Assembly: GCA_023398165.1 (NCBI GenBank)
Contig: JAEWSQ010000006.1
Location: forward strand, 1-54,438
Length of the DNA stretch: 54,438 nucleotides
Direction of reading: 5' to 3'
Origin: Spirochaetota bacterium
Lineage (GTDB): Bacteria; Spirochaetota; Spirochaetia; Treponematales; Treponemataceae
Shown here in pieces: positions 16,468 through 24,310 of the stretch; within the stretch, counting starts at the first letter, position 1, and every line of letters begins with the position of its first letter. Both the position numbers and the translations under genes were made by a program. The notes under the pieces are model-generated. The model had not been told where the DNA came from. It made no database searches and was given only the letters and a program-made list of their open reading frames with translations.

Positions 16468-17850
16468 ATGGGATCAATCATGGAATTAGTAGCACCGGCG
16501 GGTAATATAGAAAAGCTTTCATATGTGTATGCTTACGGCGCAGACAGCGCGTACATCGGCTTGAAGCGTTTTTCTTTACGTGTAAAGGCTGATAACTTTT
16601 ACGATAATGAATATGAACAGGTTTTACAGCTTAAAAAAAAGTATCTTTCTAAAAAATTGTTCTGCGCTTTGAATATTTCTTTTCATAATAAAGATATTGA
16701 TCATTTTATAAACGAGATCGATTATTTTAAACAGTATCCCATAGACTCATTTATTGTGCAGGATATTGGTATAGTTCCTACTGTACAGAAGTATTTTCCC
16801 GATGTTAATCTTCACCTCAGTACCCAGGCTAACTGCATCAACAGGGAAGCGGTAAAAGTATACCGGAATATGGGGTTTTCGCGCGTTGTTCTTGGGAGGG
16901 AAGCTTCTCTTTCCGATATCCGCGACATTAAAGACGCCTGTCCCGAAATGGAGCTTGAAGTATTTGCCCACGGAGCCATGTGTATTGCATATTCGGGGCG
17001 CTGTCTAATAAGTGCGTATACGACAGGAAGAAGCGCTAACAGCGGATTTTGTTCCCACTCATGCCGGTGGGATTACAGGCTTCTTGAGGAAAGGGAACGG
17101 GAGGGAGAGTATTTTCCCGTATTTGAGGGCGATGATTTTACTGCCATTCTTTCTTCTAAAGATCTGTGCATGATAGATCATCTTGACGACATGAAAAAAG
17201 CCGGTGTGGATTCTCTAAAGATAGAAGGCCGTATGAAAAGTCTGTACTATGCTGCTCTTGTAACAAGAGCCTACCGGAAAGCAATTGACAGTCTTGAAGG
17301 CAGAATATCTGAAGCAGAGGCAAAACCCTACATCGATGAACTATATAAGACTGCACACCGTGAATTTTCGACAGGTTTCTTTTATTCACGCGAAGATGCC
17401 GATAAAACAACCTCCGGTGAAACGAAGAGCGATTTTGAAATGGCAGGTACTGTCGGCGTAAGGCTCGATGCTGCGGAGGAAAATGATGTTTTTGCGTGTT
17501 CAAAAAAAACATTCGATGAGTTTATGATGGAAATGCAGAGTCTCCATCCGAAAGCAAGGGAAGCAAAGGAGCAAGATCTTCTGCTTCATCCTGATAAAAA
17601 ACCTCTTTCTGTTCAAAAAAAAGAAGGATACGCTTTTTTCCGCTACAAAGCGCTGAATAAACTATCAGCTCATACTGAGCTTGAATTTATCGGACCCGGC
17701 TGCATATCAGTAAAGGATAAGGAGTACAGCCTTGTTAATCCTGATGACGGCACGGTTATGGATTGGGTAAGTCATAATCACGACTGTCTGATTTACACAG
17801 GGCTTCCCATACATGAAGGCTGGATAGCACGATTTAAAACACACCAATAA
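16468..17850 (+). CDS. U32-family protein, TrhP-like (tRNA hydroxylation)
   Basis: 460 aa if started at ATG 16468; ATG 16480 (MELVAPAGN, the usual family start) is an equally good choice. The U32 signature is complete: EVFAHGAMCIAYSGRCLIS, then SGFCSHSCRW. The four cysteines of this region are the [4Fe-4S] ligands known from TrhP/RlhA/UbiU members. Length matches the TrhP (YegQ) branch, which hydroxylates the wobble uridine of tRNAs using prephenate, more than a protease. The larger U32 paralog at 37764 is RlhA-like. The gene directly follows the hydrolase-fold gene (1 base after its stop) and precedes 17852 by 1 base, so translation is probably coupled. Confidence 0.85.
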   Translation: MGSIMELVAPAGNIEKLSYVYAYGADSAYIGLKRFSLRVKADNFYDNEYEQVLQLKKKYLSKKLFCALNISFHNKDIDHFINEIDYFKQYPIDSFIVQDIGIVPTVQKYFPDVNLHLSTQANCINREAVKVYRNMGFSRVVLGREASLSDIRDIKDACPEMELEVFAHGAMCIAYSGRCLISAYTTGRSANSGFCSHSCRWDYRLLEEREREGEYFPVFEGDDFTAILSSKDLCMIDHLDDMKKAGVDSLKIEGRMKSLYYAALVTRAYRKAIDSLEGRISEAEAKPYIDELYKTAHREFSTGFFYSREDADKTTSGETKSDFEMAGTVGVRLDAAEENDVFACSKKTFDEFMMEMQSLHPKAREAKEQDLLLHPDKKPLSVQKKEGYAFFRYKALNKLSAHTELEFIGPGCISVKDKEYSLVNPDDGTVMDWVSHNHDCLIYTGLPIHEGWIARFKTHQ

Positions 17851-17851
17851 A

Positions 17852-18559
17852 ATGCTGAGCAATAAAAAGTCCGTATTCATAATTTTTGTCATAATTCTCT
17901 GTCTTGCATTCCCTTCATACGGAATGACGCAGTTTTTAGAATTAACCGGAGGAACGAACGGGGGAACGGGCTTTGACAAACCTTTCTTTTCTTTTTCATT
18001 AATGCACAGCATGTTCTTTAACAAGGTTGATTTTATAAGCGGTTTTCATTATACGCTCGGTCAAATCGATATTACCGCCCGCGCCCGTGTGTGGCTCCTG
18101 AAAAAAGAAGCTGCCGCTCTCGGCTTTGGTTTCCTTCAGCATTCCGGATGGTTTTTAAGCAGCGGCAGGGAGTATGATTTTTACGGCTCAGTATACGGTT
18201 CATTCGGTTCGCTTTCACGGTTTAATTTTCTATTTGATGCCTCGTACACCTACAAGTATTCAATAATACCGAGTATTCGATATTCCGTTCCCTATATAAG
18301 CGATAAGGGTATTGCATTTTCAATAAAACTACAGAAAGAATTTGATTCAAAATTTCTGGTGTATGGAGGCGTGAGCTCATACGAGTTCTTCAGGTATCCT
18401 CTTTTTTTAATGCCTACGTATTGTGCAGGTTTTTTATACAGTCATCCAAGCGGATTAACCGCGAGAGCAAATATAGATGTACGTTATTCCGATCAGTTTA
18501 CGCTCACCGCATATATTAATTATGTCTGCCTGAGTGCGGGAGTGGGGTGTAAATTTTAA
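17852..18559 (+). CDS. Exported beta-barrel-like protein of unknown function
   Basis: 235 aa. A cleavable signal peptide is visible (KSVFIIFVIILCLAFPSYG, residues 6-24). The mature part alternates short amphipathic strands rich in Phe, Tyr and Gly and ends in an aromatic residue (GVGCKF), as outer-membrane barrel strands do. I do not recognise a family. ATG 17852 starts one base after the U32 stop codon, with no Shine-Dalgarno sequence, pointing to coupled translation. An outer-membrane location is inferred only from composition. Confidence 0.65.
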   Translation: MLSNKKSVFIIFVIILCLAFPSYGMTQFLELTGGTNGGTGFDKPFFSFSLMHSMFFNKVDFISGFHYTLGQIDITARARVWLLKKEAAALGFGFLQHSGWFLSSGREYDFYGSVYGSFGSLSRFNFLFDASYTYKYSIIPSIRYSVPYISDKGIAFSIKLQKEFDSKFLVYGGVSSYEFFRYPLFLMPTYCAGFLYSHPSGLTARANIDVRYSDQFTLTAYINYVCLSAGVGCKF

Positions 18560-18561
18560 TT

Positions 18562-19476
18562 ATGAAATACCGCTGTTTGCTTCTTTTATGCTGTATTCTC
18601 TTCTGCTCATGCAAGGCCGGACTCGATGAGTTTTTTTGGCGGAGGTCCGATGTCTCCTCGCGCAGCACAATAATAACTGATATTGCTGTTCCTGAATCTA
18701 TCAGTAATAAGACTTCATTTTCCGTTCTTCTTCTTGCAGATCTTCATTTCTCTGATGTAACAGCTACGCCGAAATCCATTCTTTATACCTGGCTTGATTC
18801 TCTCGAAGAAAGTGAAATACCCGACTTCTGCATAATCCTGGGTGATATGACAAATTACGGTTTAGATAACGAATATAGTATATACCGCTCCTTTGCAGAG
18901 GAATTAGGTAAAAGAGGCATTCGTATTTACGGTATACCAGGCAACCACGACATATATAATTCCGGATGGAATGAATGGATGTCATCGGTAAATCCGGGTA
19001 CTGCGTATTACCGTTTTAATACTGCTTTGTATTCCTGGTATTTTTTAGATACTGCAAACGGTACACTCGGTGAGGCTCAATTTAATAGTCTTGTCGATGA
19101 ACTCAAAGATGATCCGAAGAGGAAAATCGTCTTTTCGCATTATCCGCTGTATCAGGATGGAGTTTTTTATTTTTCTCTCCTTGATTCCAGAGAGAGGGCT
19201 AAACTTATTGCAGCGTTTGCTGATAATAATGTGTATTACTATATTGCAGGACATAAACACGACGGCGGCTGTTTTGATTACGGCTCATTTTATGAACTCG
19301 GTTTGAAAGCGTTTGTTAACCGGAAAATTGAAGGCTACTATAAAAATAACGGATACTGGTCGGTATTGACCATCGATGAACTAAGCGATTCAGTTTCCTG
19401 CAATGAATACAGCGCCGAAGACCTCAGTGTTTTTTCGCTTTTTTCGGTTCCTGCACAGTCTGCTGTTCCCAGATGA
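18562..19476 (+). CDS. Lipoprotein metallophosphoesterase
   Basis: 304 aa with a short lipoprotein signal (Cys in LFCSC, about residue 17). The calcineurin-like dimetal motifs appear in order: LLADLHF (D-x-H), LGDMTNYG (GD), GIPGNHDIY (GNHD), VFSHYPLY (H) and IAGHKHDGG (GHxH). It therefore should hydrolyse a phosphoester outside the cytoplasm; the substrate is unknown. ATG 18562 lies two bases after the previous stop. Its last 53 bases overlap the 3' end of the convergent relA gene, which is unusual. Confidence 0.85.
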   Translation: MKYRCLLLLCCILFCSCKAGLDEFFWRRSDVSSRSTIITDIAVPESISNKTSFSVLLLADLHFSDVTATPKSILYTWLDSLEESEIPDFCIILGDMTNYGLDNEYSIYRSFAEELGKRGIRIYGIPGNHDIYNSGWNEWMSSVNPGTAYYRFNTALYSWYFLDTANGTLGEAQFNSLVDELKDDPKRKIVFSHYPLYQDGVFYFSLLDSRERAKLIAAFADNNVYYYIAGHKHDGGCFDYGSFYELGLKAFVNRKIEGYYKNNGYWSVLTIDELSDSVSCNEYSAEDLSVFSLFSVPAQSAVPR

Positions 19477-21217
19477 CCTCCACGGAGCGTTCATTAATGT
19501 TGGGAATGCGGGAAAAGTTTCTGCAGTTTGCCTTGTGCACTATAATGCCTCTTCCTCTTGAAATGTATCCGACAATATCATCTCCGTATACCGGTGAACA
19601 GCAGCGTGCAATTGTTATAAGGAAATTTGTTGTGTCTCCAATGCGTATTTTTACCGCCTCGCCGTTAGTGGATTTTGCTGTTTCCGTTTGTTCGCCTGTT
19701 CCGCTCTTATGCGCAAGGGTGTGTCTTGGAGCGGGTGGAGGAGGACCGATTTTTTCAATGTCAAAGCTGGGATCATTCTCCTGAAGGTAGGCTTTTATCT
19801 TGCTTCGTGCTTTTGAAGTTTTTACAAGGTGCAGCTGATTAACCGTCGGATGCGCCTGGGGGGAGGTTAGAATCTCGATTATCTGGGTGTTTTTAAGAGG
19901 GTTCGAGAGCGGAATTATGATGCCGTTTGCCTTTGCCCCGATTATTTTTTCGCCTATATGCGAGTGAATGCTGTATGCAAAATCTATTGCGGTTGAACCG
20001 GAGGGAAGCTCCCGGACATCCCCTTTAGGAGTAAAAACGAATATGGAATCTCCCAGAAGCTCGTCTTTAATTTCCGCAAAAAGCTGTTCGTCTGCAATGT
20101 TTTCTTTGCGGAGTTCTTTGAGCTGGTTTATTATGGAGAGGTTATCAATTGAAACGAGATCTTTGTTCGTTCCTTTCTTATACAGCCAGTGGCTTGCAAC
20201 ACCGTGTTCGGCGACAGCATGCATGTCCTCTGTGCGGATTTGTATTTCAAGCGGCTTGCCTTCGCATAATACGGTGGTGTGAAGACTCTGGTATCCGTTT
20301 GCTTTCGGCATCGCAATATAATCTTTGAATCTGCCCTCAAGAGGCTTCCACAGCGTGTGTACTATACCTACAACGGTATAGCAGTCTGCGTTGGTTTTAC
20401 AGATAATGCGGAGTGCAAACAAATCATACAGTTCTTCTGCAGCCTTGTTCCGCTTTCTCATTTTCTGATAAATCGAATAAAAATGTTTAGCTCTGCTGGA
20501 AATTGAGACGCTCATGCCGTTTTTTTCTGCGGATTTGTAAATAGAGCGTTCAGCCTTATCCAAATAATCTGAGCGTTCTCCTTTTTTAAGCGCCACCAGC
20601 TGCTTTAAATGCTGGAAAACATCAGGATTGGTATATTTAAGACTGAGGTCCTCCATTTCAGATTTGACTGTTGACATACCGAGCCTGTTGGCTAGAGGCG
20701 CCCAAATTTCAATTACTTCCTGCGCTATGGCTTTTTGAGATTCCGGACTGACCGCCTTTAAATGGCGCATGCGGTCCAGTCTGTCCGCAAGTTTTATTAA
20801 AATAATGCGTATATCATCAACCATGGCAAAAAGCATTTTACGCACGCTGTCTGCCTGATGAAGCGTCTTATTATTGATCTGCATTCCGGTGATGCGCGCT
20901 GTGCCTGTAATGATGCGCAGTACATCTTTGCCGAAGAGTGTTTCTATTTCGTCAGGATTAATTCCCTCAACATCAAGTATATTATGAAAGAATGCTGATA
21001 TTACGCTGTCCGCGTCGAGGCTCGACTGCGCCGTAATTTCTGCGACCCTCAACGGGTGAAGATAATACGGCTGTCCGCAGCTCCGGCTCACTGTTCCGGT
21101 GTGCGCTACAAGATAATCCCAGGCACGCAGTATTTTCGCTTTATCTTCAGCGCTGTAGCCGGGATAGTCTATGAAAAATTTTTCAATGAGTGCTTTTTCA
21201 TCAGCTTCGTCTATCAT
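19424..21217 (-). CDS. relA: RelA/SpoT-family (p)ppGpp synthetase with degenerate hydrolase site, no ACT domain
   Basis: 597 aa. The N-terminal HD region is recognisable (YYLHPLRVAEI), but the catalytic HDxxED reads HNILDV at 78-83, and the later D-R-L-x-N reads D-R-L-D-R at 145-149. The metal-binding hydrolase residues are therefore largely lost. The synthetase domain is intact, with RAKHFYSIYQK, RFKDYIA (296-302) and NGYQSLHTTV. RFKD is the RxKD motif of bifunctional Rel rather than the ExDD of E. coli RelA. A TGS domain (~390-450) and the CC-x-P-V-x-G-D zinc-finger-like segment (RCCSPVYGDDI) follow. The protein ends there, without the ACT/RRM domain. It should make (p)ppGpp during starvation. 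It has its own leaderless promoter between prmC and its ATG. Confidence 0.92.
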   Translation of the reverse strand: MIDEADEKALIEKFFIDYPGYSAEDKAKILRAWDYLVAHTGTVSRSCGQPYYLHPLRVAEITAQSSLDADSVISAFFHNILDVEGINPDEIETLFGKDVLRIITGTARITGMQINNKTLHQADSVRKMLFAMVDDIRIILIKLADRLDRMRHLKAVSPESQKAIAQEVIEIWAPLANRLGMSTVKSEMEDLSLKYTNPDVFQHLKQLVALKKGERSDYLDKAERSIYKSAEKNGMSVSISSRAKHFYSIYQKMRKRNKAAEELYDLFALRIICKTNADCYTVVGIVHTLWKPLEGRFKDYIAMPKANGYQSLHTTVLCEGKPLEIQIRTEDMHAVAEHGVASHWLYKKGTNKDLVSIDNLSIINQLKELRKENIADEQLFAEIKDELLGDSIFVFTPKGDVRELPSGSTAIDFAYSIHSHIGEKIIGAKANGIIIPLSNPLKNTQIIEILTSPQAHPTVNQLHLVKTSKARSKIKAYLQENDPSFDIEKIGPPPPAPRHTLAHKSGTGEQTETAKSTNGEAVKIRIGDTTNFLITIARCCSPVYGDDIVGYISRGRGIIVHKANCRNFSRIPNINERSVEVIWEQQTVQEPKKAKKH

Positions 21218-21224
21218 ATTTTAG

Positions 21225-21254
21225 AGTATAGCAGTCTTTTATACTGAATTTCAA
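21225..21254 (-). promoter_or_regulatory. Leaderless-type promoter of relA
   Basis: -35 TTGAAA (21254-21249), 18-base spacer, extended -10 TGC-TATACT (21230-21225), then seven bases to ATG 21217. There is no Shine-Dalgarno sequence. The -35 overlaps the end of prmC. Confidence 0.7.
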
Positions 21255-22201
21255 GCTGATTTGAATCGCGCTTTTACAACTCTGTCGGCTCCCGATAAAT
21301 CTTTTACGTGTTCGATGGAGGAGAATCCGGATTCTTTCAGGAGCTGTGCTGTCTGAACCGCATTGTATTCTCCTGTTTCAAGAAGAATCACTCCGTTCTG
21401 TTTCAGGTATGACGGGGCTTTTTGTATAATGCGTTCTATAACGTCGAGCCCTTCGTTCCCTCCGTCGAGTGCAAGCACCGGTTCTCTCCTTCCGTCTTTA
21501 AGGAGTTCCTGTGTCAGGGAGGAGGGAACATAAGGCGGATTTGAGACAATAAGATCAAATTTTTTGTTCATAAAATAGTCTGATACATATACGTCGCTTT
21601 GAATCAGATCAGTTTCGGAAAAAGCGTTTGCTAGAGTATTAGCAGTATCAGGGTATATAAGCGACTGATAATTCTTTTTTGCAACATCAAGCGCGTCTCT
21701 GCTGATATCCGACGCGGTAATGCGGACTGTTTTTTCGGGACCGGCGGCAAGACCGGCTGCATGGAATTCTTTTGTAAGACTGTGAAGGAGCGCAATTCCC
21801 ACACAGCCTGAACCGCAGCACAGATCTAAGATTCCCGCGTGACTGGTATTCTCAAGGATTTTTTTCGAGCAGCATACTGCTTCTTCGACAAGAATTTCGG
21901 TGTCGCTCTTGGGAATGAGAACCGATTCGTCAACATAGAAGTCCAGTCCCCAGAATTCCTTTCTGTTCACTATGTAGGCCACGGGCCGTCCCGTAGAACG
22001 CTCCGTTATCATGTTTTCAAATAAAGATAATTGCTCAGCGGTCAGCAGCGCATCATCGTGCGAAAGCAGGAAAGCCTTGTCTTTTTGGAGCAGCAGCATT
22101 AAAAAGCAGTCAATATCTAAAAGCGGTGTCTGCGGTCTATACGGTTGGGGAGTGTTTTTCAGTATGGTGAAAGCTTTTTTACGCGCGTCCCGTATGGTCA
22201 T
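21251..22201 (-). CDS. prmC: Release factor glutamine N5-methyltransferase
   Basis: 316 aa, full length for PrmC/HemK. The SAM-binding motif I is ILDLCCGSGCVGIAL, and the glutamine-binding NPPY is in LIVSNPPYVPSS. The N-terminal helical domain is present. It methylates the GGQ glutamine of release factors. Its ATG overlaps the prfA stop by one base (TGATG), so it is translationally coupled to its substrate's gene, the classical arrangement. Confidence 0.95.
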   Translation of the reverse strand: MTIRDARKKAFTILKNTPQPYRPQTPLLDIDCFLMLLLQKDKAFLLSHDDALLTAEQLSLFENMITERSTGRPVAYIVNRKEFWGLDFYVDESVLIPKSDTEILVEEAVCCSKKILENTSHAGILDLCCGSGCVGIALLHSLTKEFHAAGLAAGPEKTVRITASDISRDALDVAKKNYQSLIYPDTANTLANAFSETDLIQSDVYVSDYFMNKKFDLIVSNPPYVPSSLTQELLKDGRREPVLALDGGNEGLDVIERIIQKAPSYLKQNGVILLETGEYNAVQTAQLLKESGFSSIEHVKDLSGADRVVKARFKSA

Positions 22202-23274
22202 CAGCTTATTGAGGCATTTTTAAGCTGTTCTTCTTTTGCATAAATGCACAAGGCGTCTATCATTTCGTCAAGATAGCCCTGCATTATGAGATCCAGCTTA
22301 TACAGCGTTAAGTTTATGCGGTGATCGGTAAGGCGGTTTTGAGGGAAATTGTAGGTACGTATGCGCTCTGACCGTTCGCCTGAACCTACCATGCTTTTCC
22401 GTGCTGCAGAACGTTCGGCGTTTTTCTTTGCTTCTTCAAGTTCAAAAAGCCGTGCACGCAGAACACGCATTGCCTTTGCCTTATTCTTAATCTGGCTTTT
22501 TTCGTCCTGTTGAATAACCACAAGCCCTGTTGGAATGTGGGTTAAGCGGACTGCGGAGTCTGTGGTGTTAACACACTGACCGCCCGGGCCTCCGGCCCTC
22601 ATAACATCAATACGCAGATCCTCCTGACGTATTTCTATTTCAGTTTCCTCCGCTTCAGGAAGCACTGCAACGGTAACGGCGCTCGTATGAATGCGTCCCT
22701 GTGCCTCAGTCTCAGGCACACGCTGCACACGGTGAACCCCGCCTTCGTATCTCATGCTTCCATAAACGTATTTTCCGCTTATGGAAAACGATATTTCCTT
22801 GTACCCGCCGACTTCGGTTTCACTCGAGTTCATGACTTCGTACTTCCAGCCTTTGAATTCGCAGTAGCGGGTGTACATCCTGAAAAGATCCGCGGCAAAC
22901 AGCGATGATTCGTCGCCGCCGGCGCCGCCTCTGATTTCCATAATGATATTTTTCTCTTCGAGGGGATCGGGCGGAATGAGAAGCATCTTGATTTTCTCTT
23001 CCATGGCAGGAAGCTGTTCTTCAAGTCCTTTAAGCTCTTCCCGGGCCATTTCTTTCATATCATGGTCTTCTTCTTCTGTGATCAGGTGTTTTGCGTCTTC
23101 AATTCCGTTGAGTATGGTCTTGTATTCGTCATATGCTTCCATCACCGTTGACAGGTGGGCATGTTCGCGCATTGTTTCTTTGTATTTTTTCTGGTCTTTT
23201 ATGAGCTCCGCATTCTGAATAAGAGAGGTTACTTCCTCGAAGCGCTGAGCCATTTGTTCTAGTCGTTTAAGCAT
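22201..23274 (-). CDS. prfA: Peptide chain release factor 1
   Basis: 357 aa. The GGQ loop is in GGPGGQCVNTTDSAVRLTH. The RF1-type stop-codon recognition motif P-x-T appears in RVPETEAQGRIHTS, where RF2 would have SPF. It terminates translation at UAA and UAG. ATG 23274 has no ribosome-binding site but a TAAAAT -10 box six bases upstream. It is the first gene of prfA-prmC. Confidence 0.97.
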   Translation of the reverse strand: MLKRLEQMAQRFEEVTSLIQNAELIKDQKKYKETMREHAHLSTVMEAYDEYKTILNGIEDAKHLITEEEDHDMKEMAREELKGLEEQLPAMEEKIKMLLIPPDPLEEKNIIMEIRGGAGGDESSLFAADLFRMYTRYCEFKGWKYEVMNSSETEVGGYKEISFSISGKYVYGSMRYEGGVHRVQRVPETEAQGRIHTSAVTVAVLPEAEETEIEIRQEDLRIDVMRAGGPGGQCVNTTDSAVRLTHIPTGLVVIQQDEKSQIKNKAKAMRVLRARLFELEEAKKNAERSAARKSMVGSGERSERIRTYNFPQNRLTDHRINLTLYKLDLIMQGYLDEMIDALCIYAKEEQLKNASIS

Positions 23275-23280
23275 ACTGTT

Positions 23281-23309
23281 ATTTTATCAAAAAAACTGAT
23301 AAATAACAA
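23281..23309 (-). promoter_or_regulatory. Leaderless-type promoter of prfA
   Basis: -35 TTGTTA (23309-23304), 17-base spacer, extended -10 TGA-TAAAAT (23286-23281), then six bases to ATG 23274. Confidence 0.65.
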
Positions 23310-23320
23310 TGAGTGAAAAA

Positions 23321-24310
23321 TCACATTCTGGCAAGCTTTACCATGCCGTTTATGTGTTCTTTCCATTGTGAAGCAAGTTCCTGCGGTTCAACAGGCCGGG
23401 CGAGCGGCCCGAAAGAAAGGATTTTTGAGAGAACTTCGGTATAATCGGCAACCGGGAAGGTTAAATCGGTGTATTCCGCATCTGTTCTCCCCTGTTTTTC
23501 AACGCCGGTTTTTTTAATCTGCTGAGGGTGCCAAATCTGGCTTTCAATAATTTTCTGCGCTTTATCATAAAACCGTATGGTCACATTGGTAAGTTTTTTT
23601 CCCTTAAAAATTCCGAAGGGGCTTGCAATAAAGTCTTCAAGCTCCTCCTTATAATTCTTGTACTGCCTGGAGGGATACCCCTGGGTATGCTTTTCAAAGG
23701 GCGTTCTGGTGTTTTCTACAGCGTTTATTCTTGAAAGGTTAAAGGTTTTTAGTGCTTTTTTATCGCGGTCCCAGCAGATTATGTACCAAGATCCGCTGTA
23801 ATTAATGAGGTGTTCAGGATCTGCAAGGCGCTGAGTTTCCTCATTTTTTATATTCGTATACGTAAGAAGTACTGCCTTTTTGTCGCGCATAGCGGTGCAA
23901 ATATCCATAAAAAAACTCTGATCCAGAAATTCCGCCTGCGGTATCTGGTATGATATTTTTGAACATACGCTGCGGAAATCTGAGGGGACATCGGATTCTA
24001 TCGTAGAAAGAATACCGTCGGAATAAACAGGTATATAGTGGCCGTTTTCGGCGAGCGACTTCATGACAATATAGAAAAAGGTTAGTTTCTGGTCGGCGAA
24101 GGCAAGATCTTTAAACGGTTTACTGTAGATGTAGCCTTTTTGTTCAGTATCGTATACAAGCGGGGCGGAGAACCTGTCCCTCAGGTACTCGATGTCTCTT
24201 TTAACCTGCCGTGTGGAAACTTCAAAACGCTGTGCGGTTTGGGCAACGGTTACCTTTCCTTTAGTGTTTATTGTTCTGTCGATAAATAAAATACGTTCGG
24301 TCTGGCTCAT
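23321..24310 (-). CDS. WYL-domain transcriptional regulator
   Basis: 329 aa. The N-terminus has a DeoR/HTH_11-type winged helix (residues ~5-60, VTVAQTAQRFEVSTRQVKRD). A WYL domain follows from about residue 140 (VLLTYTNIKNEETQRLADP, SGSWYIICWDRD, then F-N-L-S-R-I). A C-terminal WCX-like extension completes the protein. WYL regulators bind DNA and sense nucleic-acid or small ligands. Its ATG overlaps the stop of the TPR gene 24307-26892 by four bases (ATGA), so the two are co-translated and probably work in one pathway. The target is unknown. Confidence 0.88.
   Translation of the reverse strand: MSQTERILFIDRTINTKGKVTVAQTAQRFEVSTRQVKRDIEYLRDRFSAPLVYDTEQKGYIYSKPFKDLAFADQKLTFFYIVMKSLAENGHYIPVYSDGILSTIESDVPSDFRSVCSKISYQIPQAEFLDQSFFMDICTAMRDKKAVLLTYTNIKNEETQRLADPEHLINYSGSWYIICWDRDKKALKTFNLSRINAVENTRTPFEKHTQGYPSRQYKNYKEELEDFIASPFGIFKGKKLTNVTIRFYDKAQKIIESQIWHPQQIKKTGVEKQGRTDAEYTDLTFPVADYTEVLSKILSFGPLARPVEPQELASQWKEHINGMVKLARM

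Noticed and set aside
22871..23218. 115-codon plus-strand frame opposite prfA
   Set aside because: Antisense shadow of prfA, Ser-rich and without a start signal.
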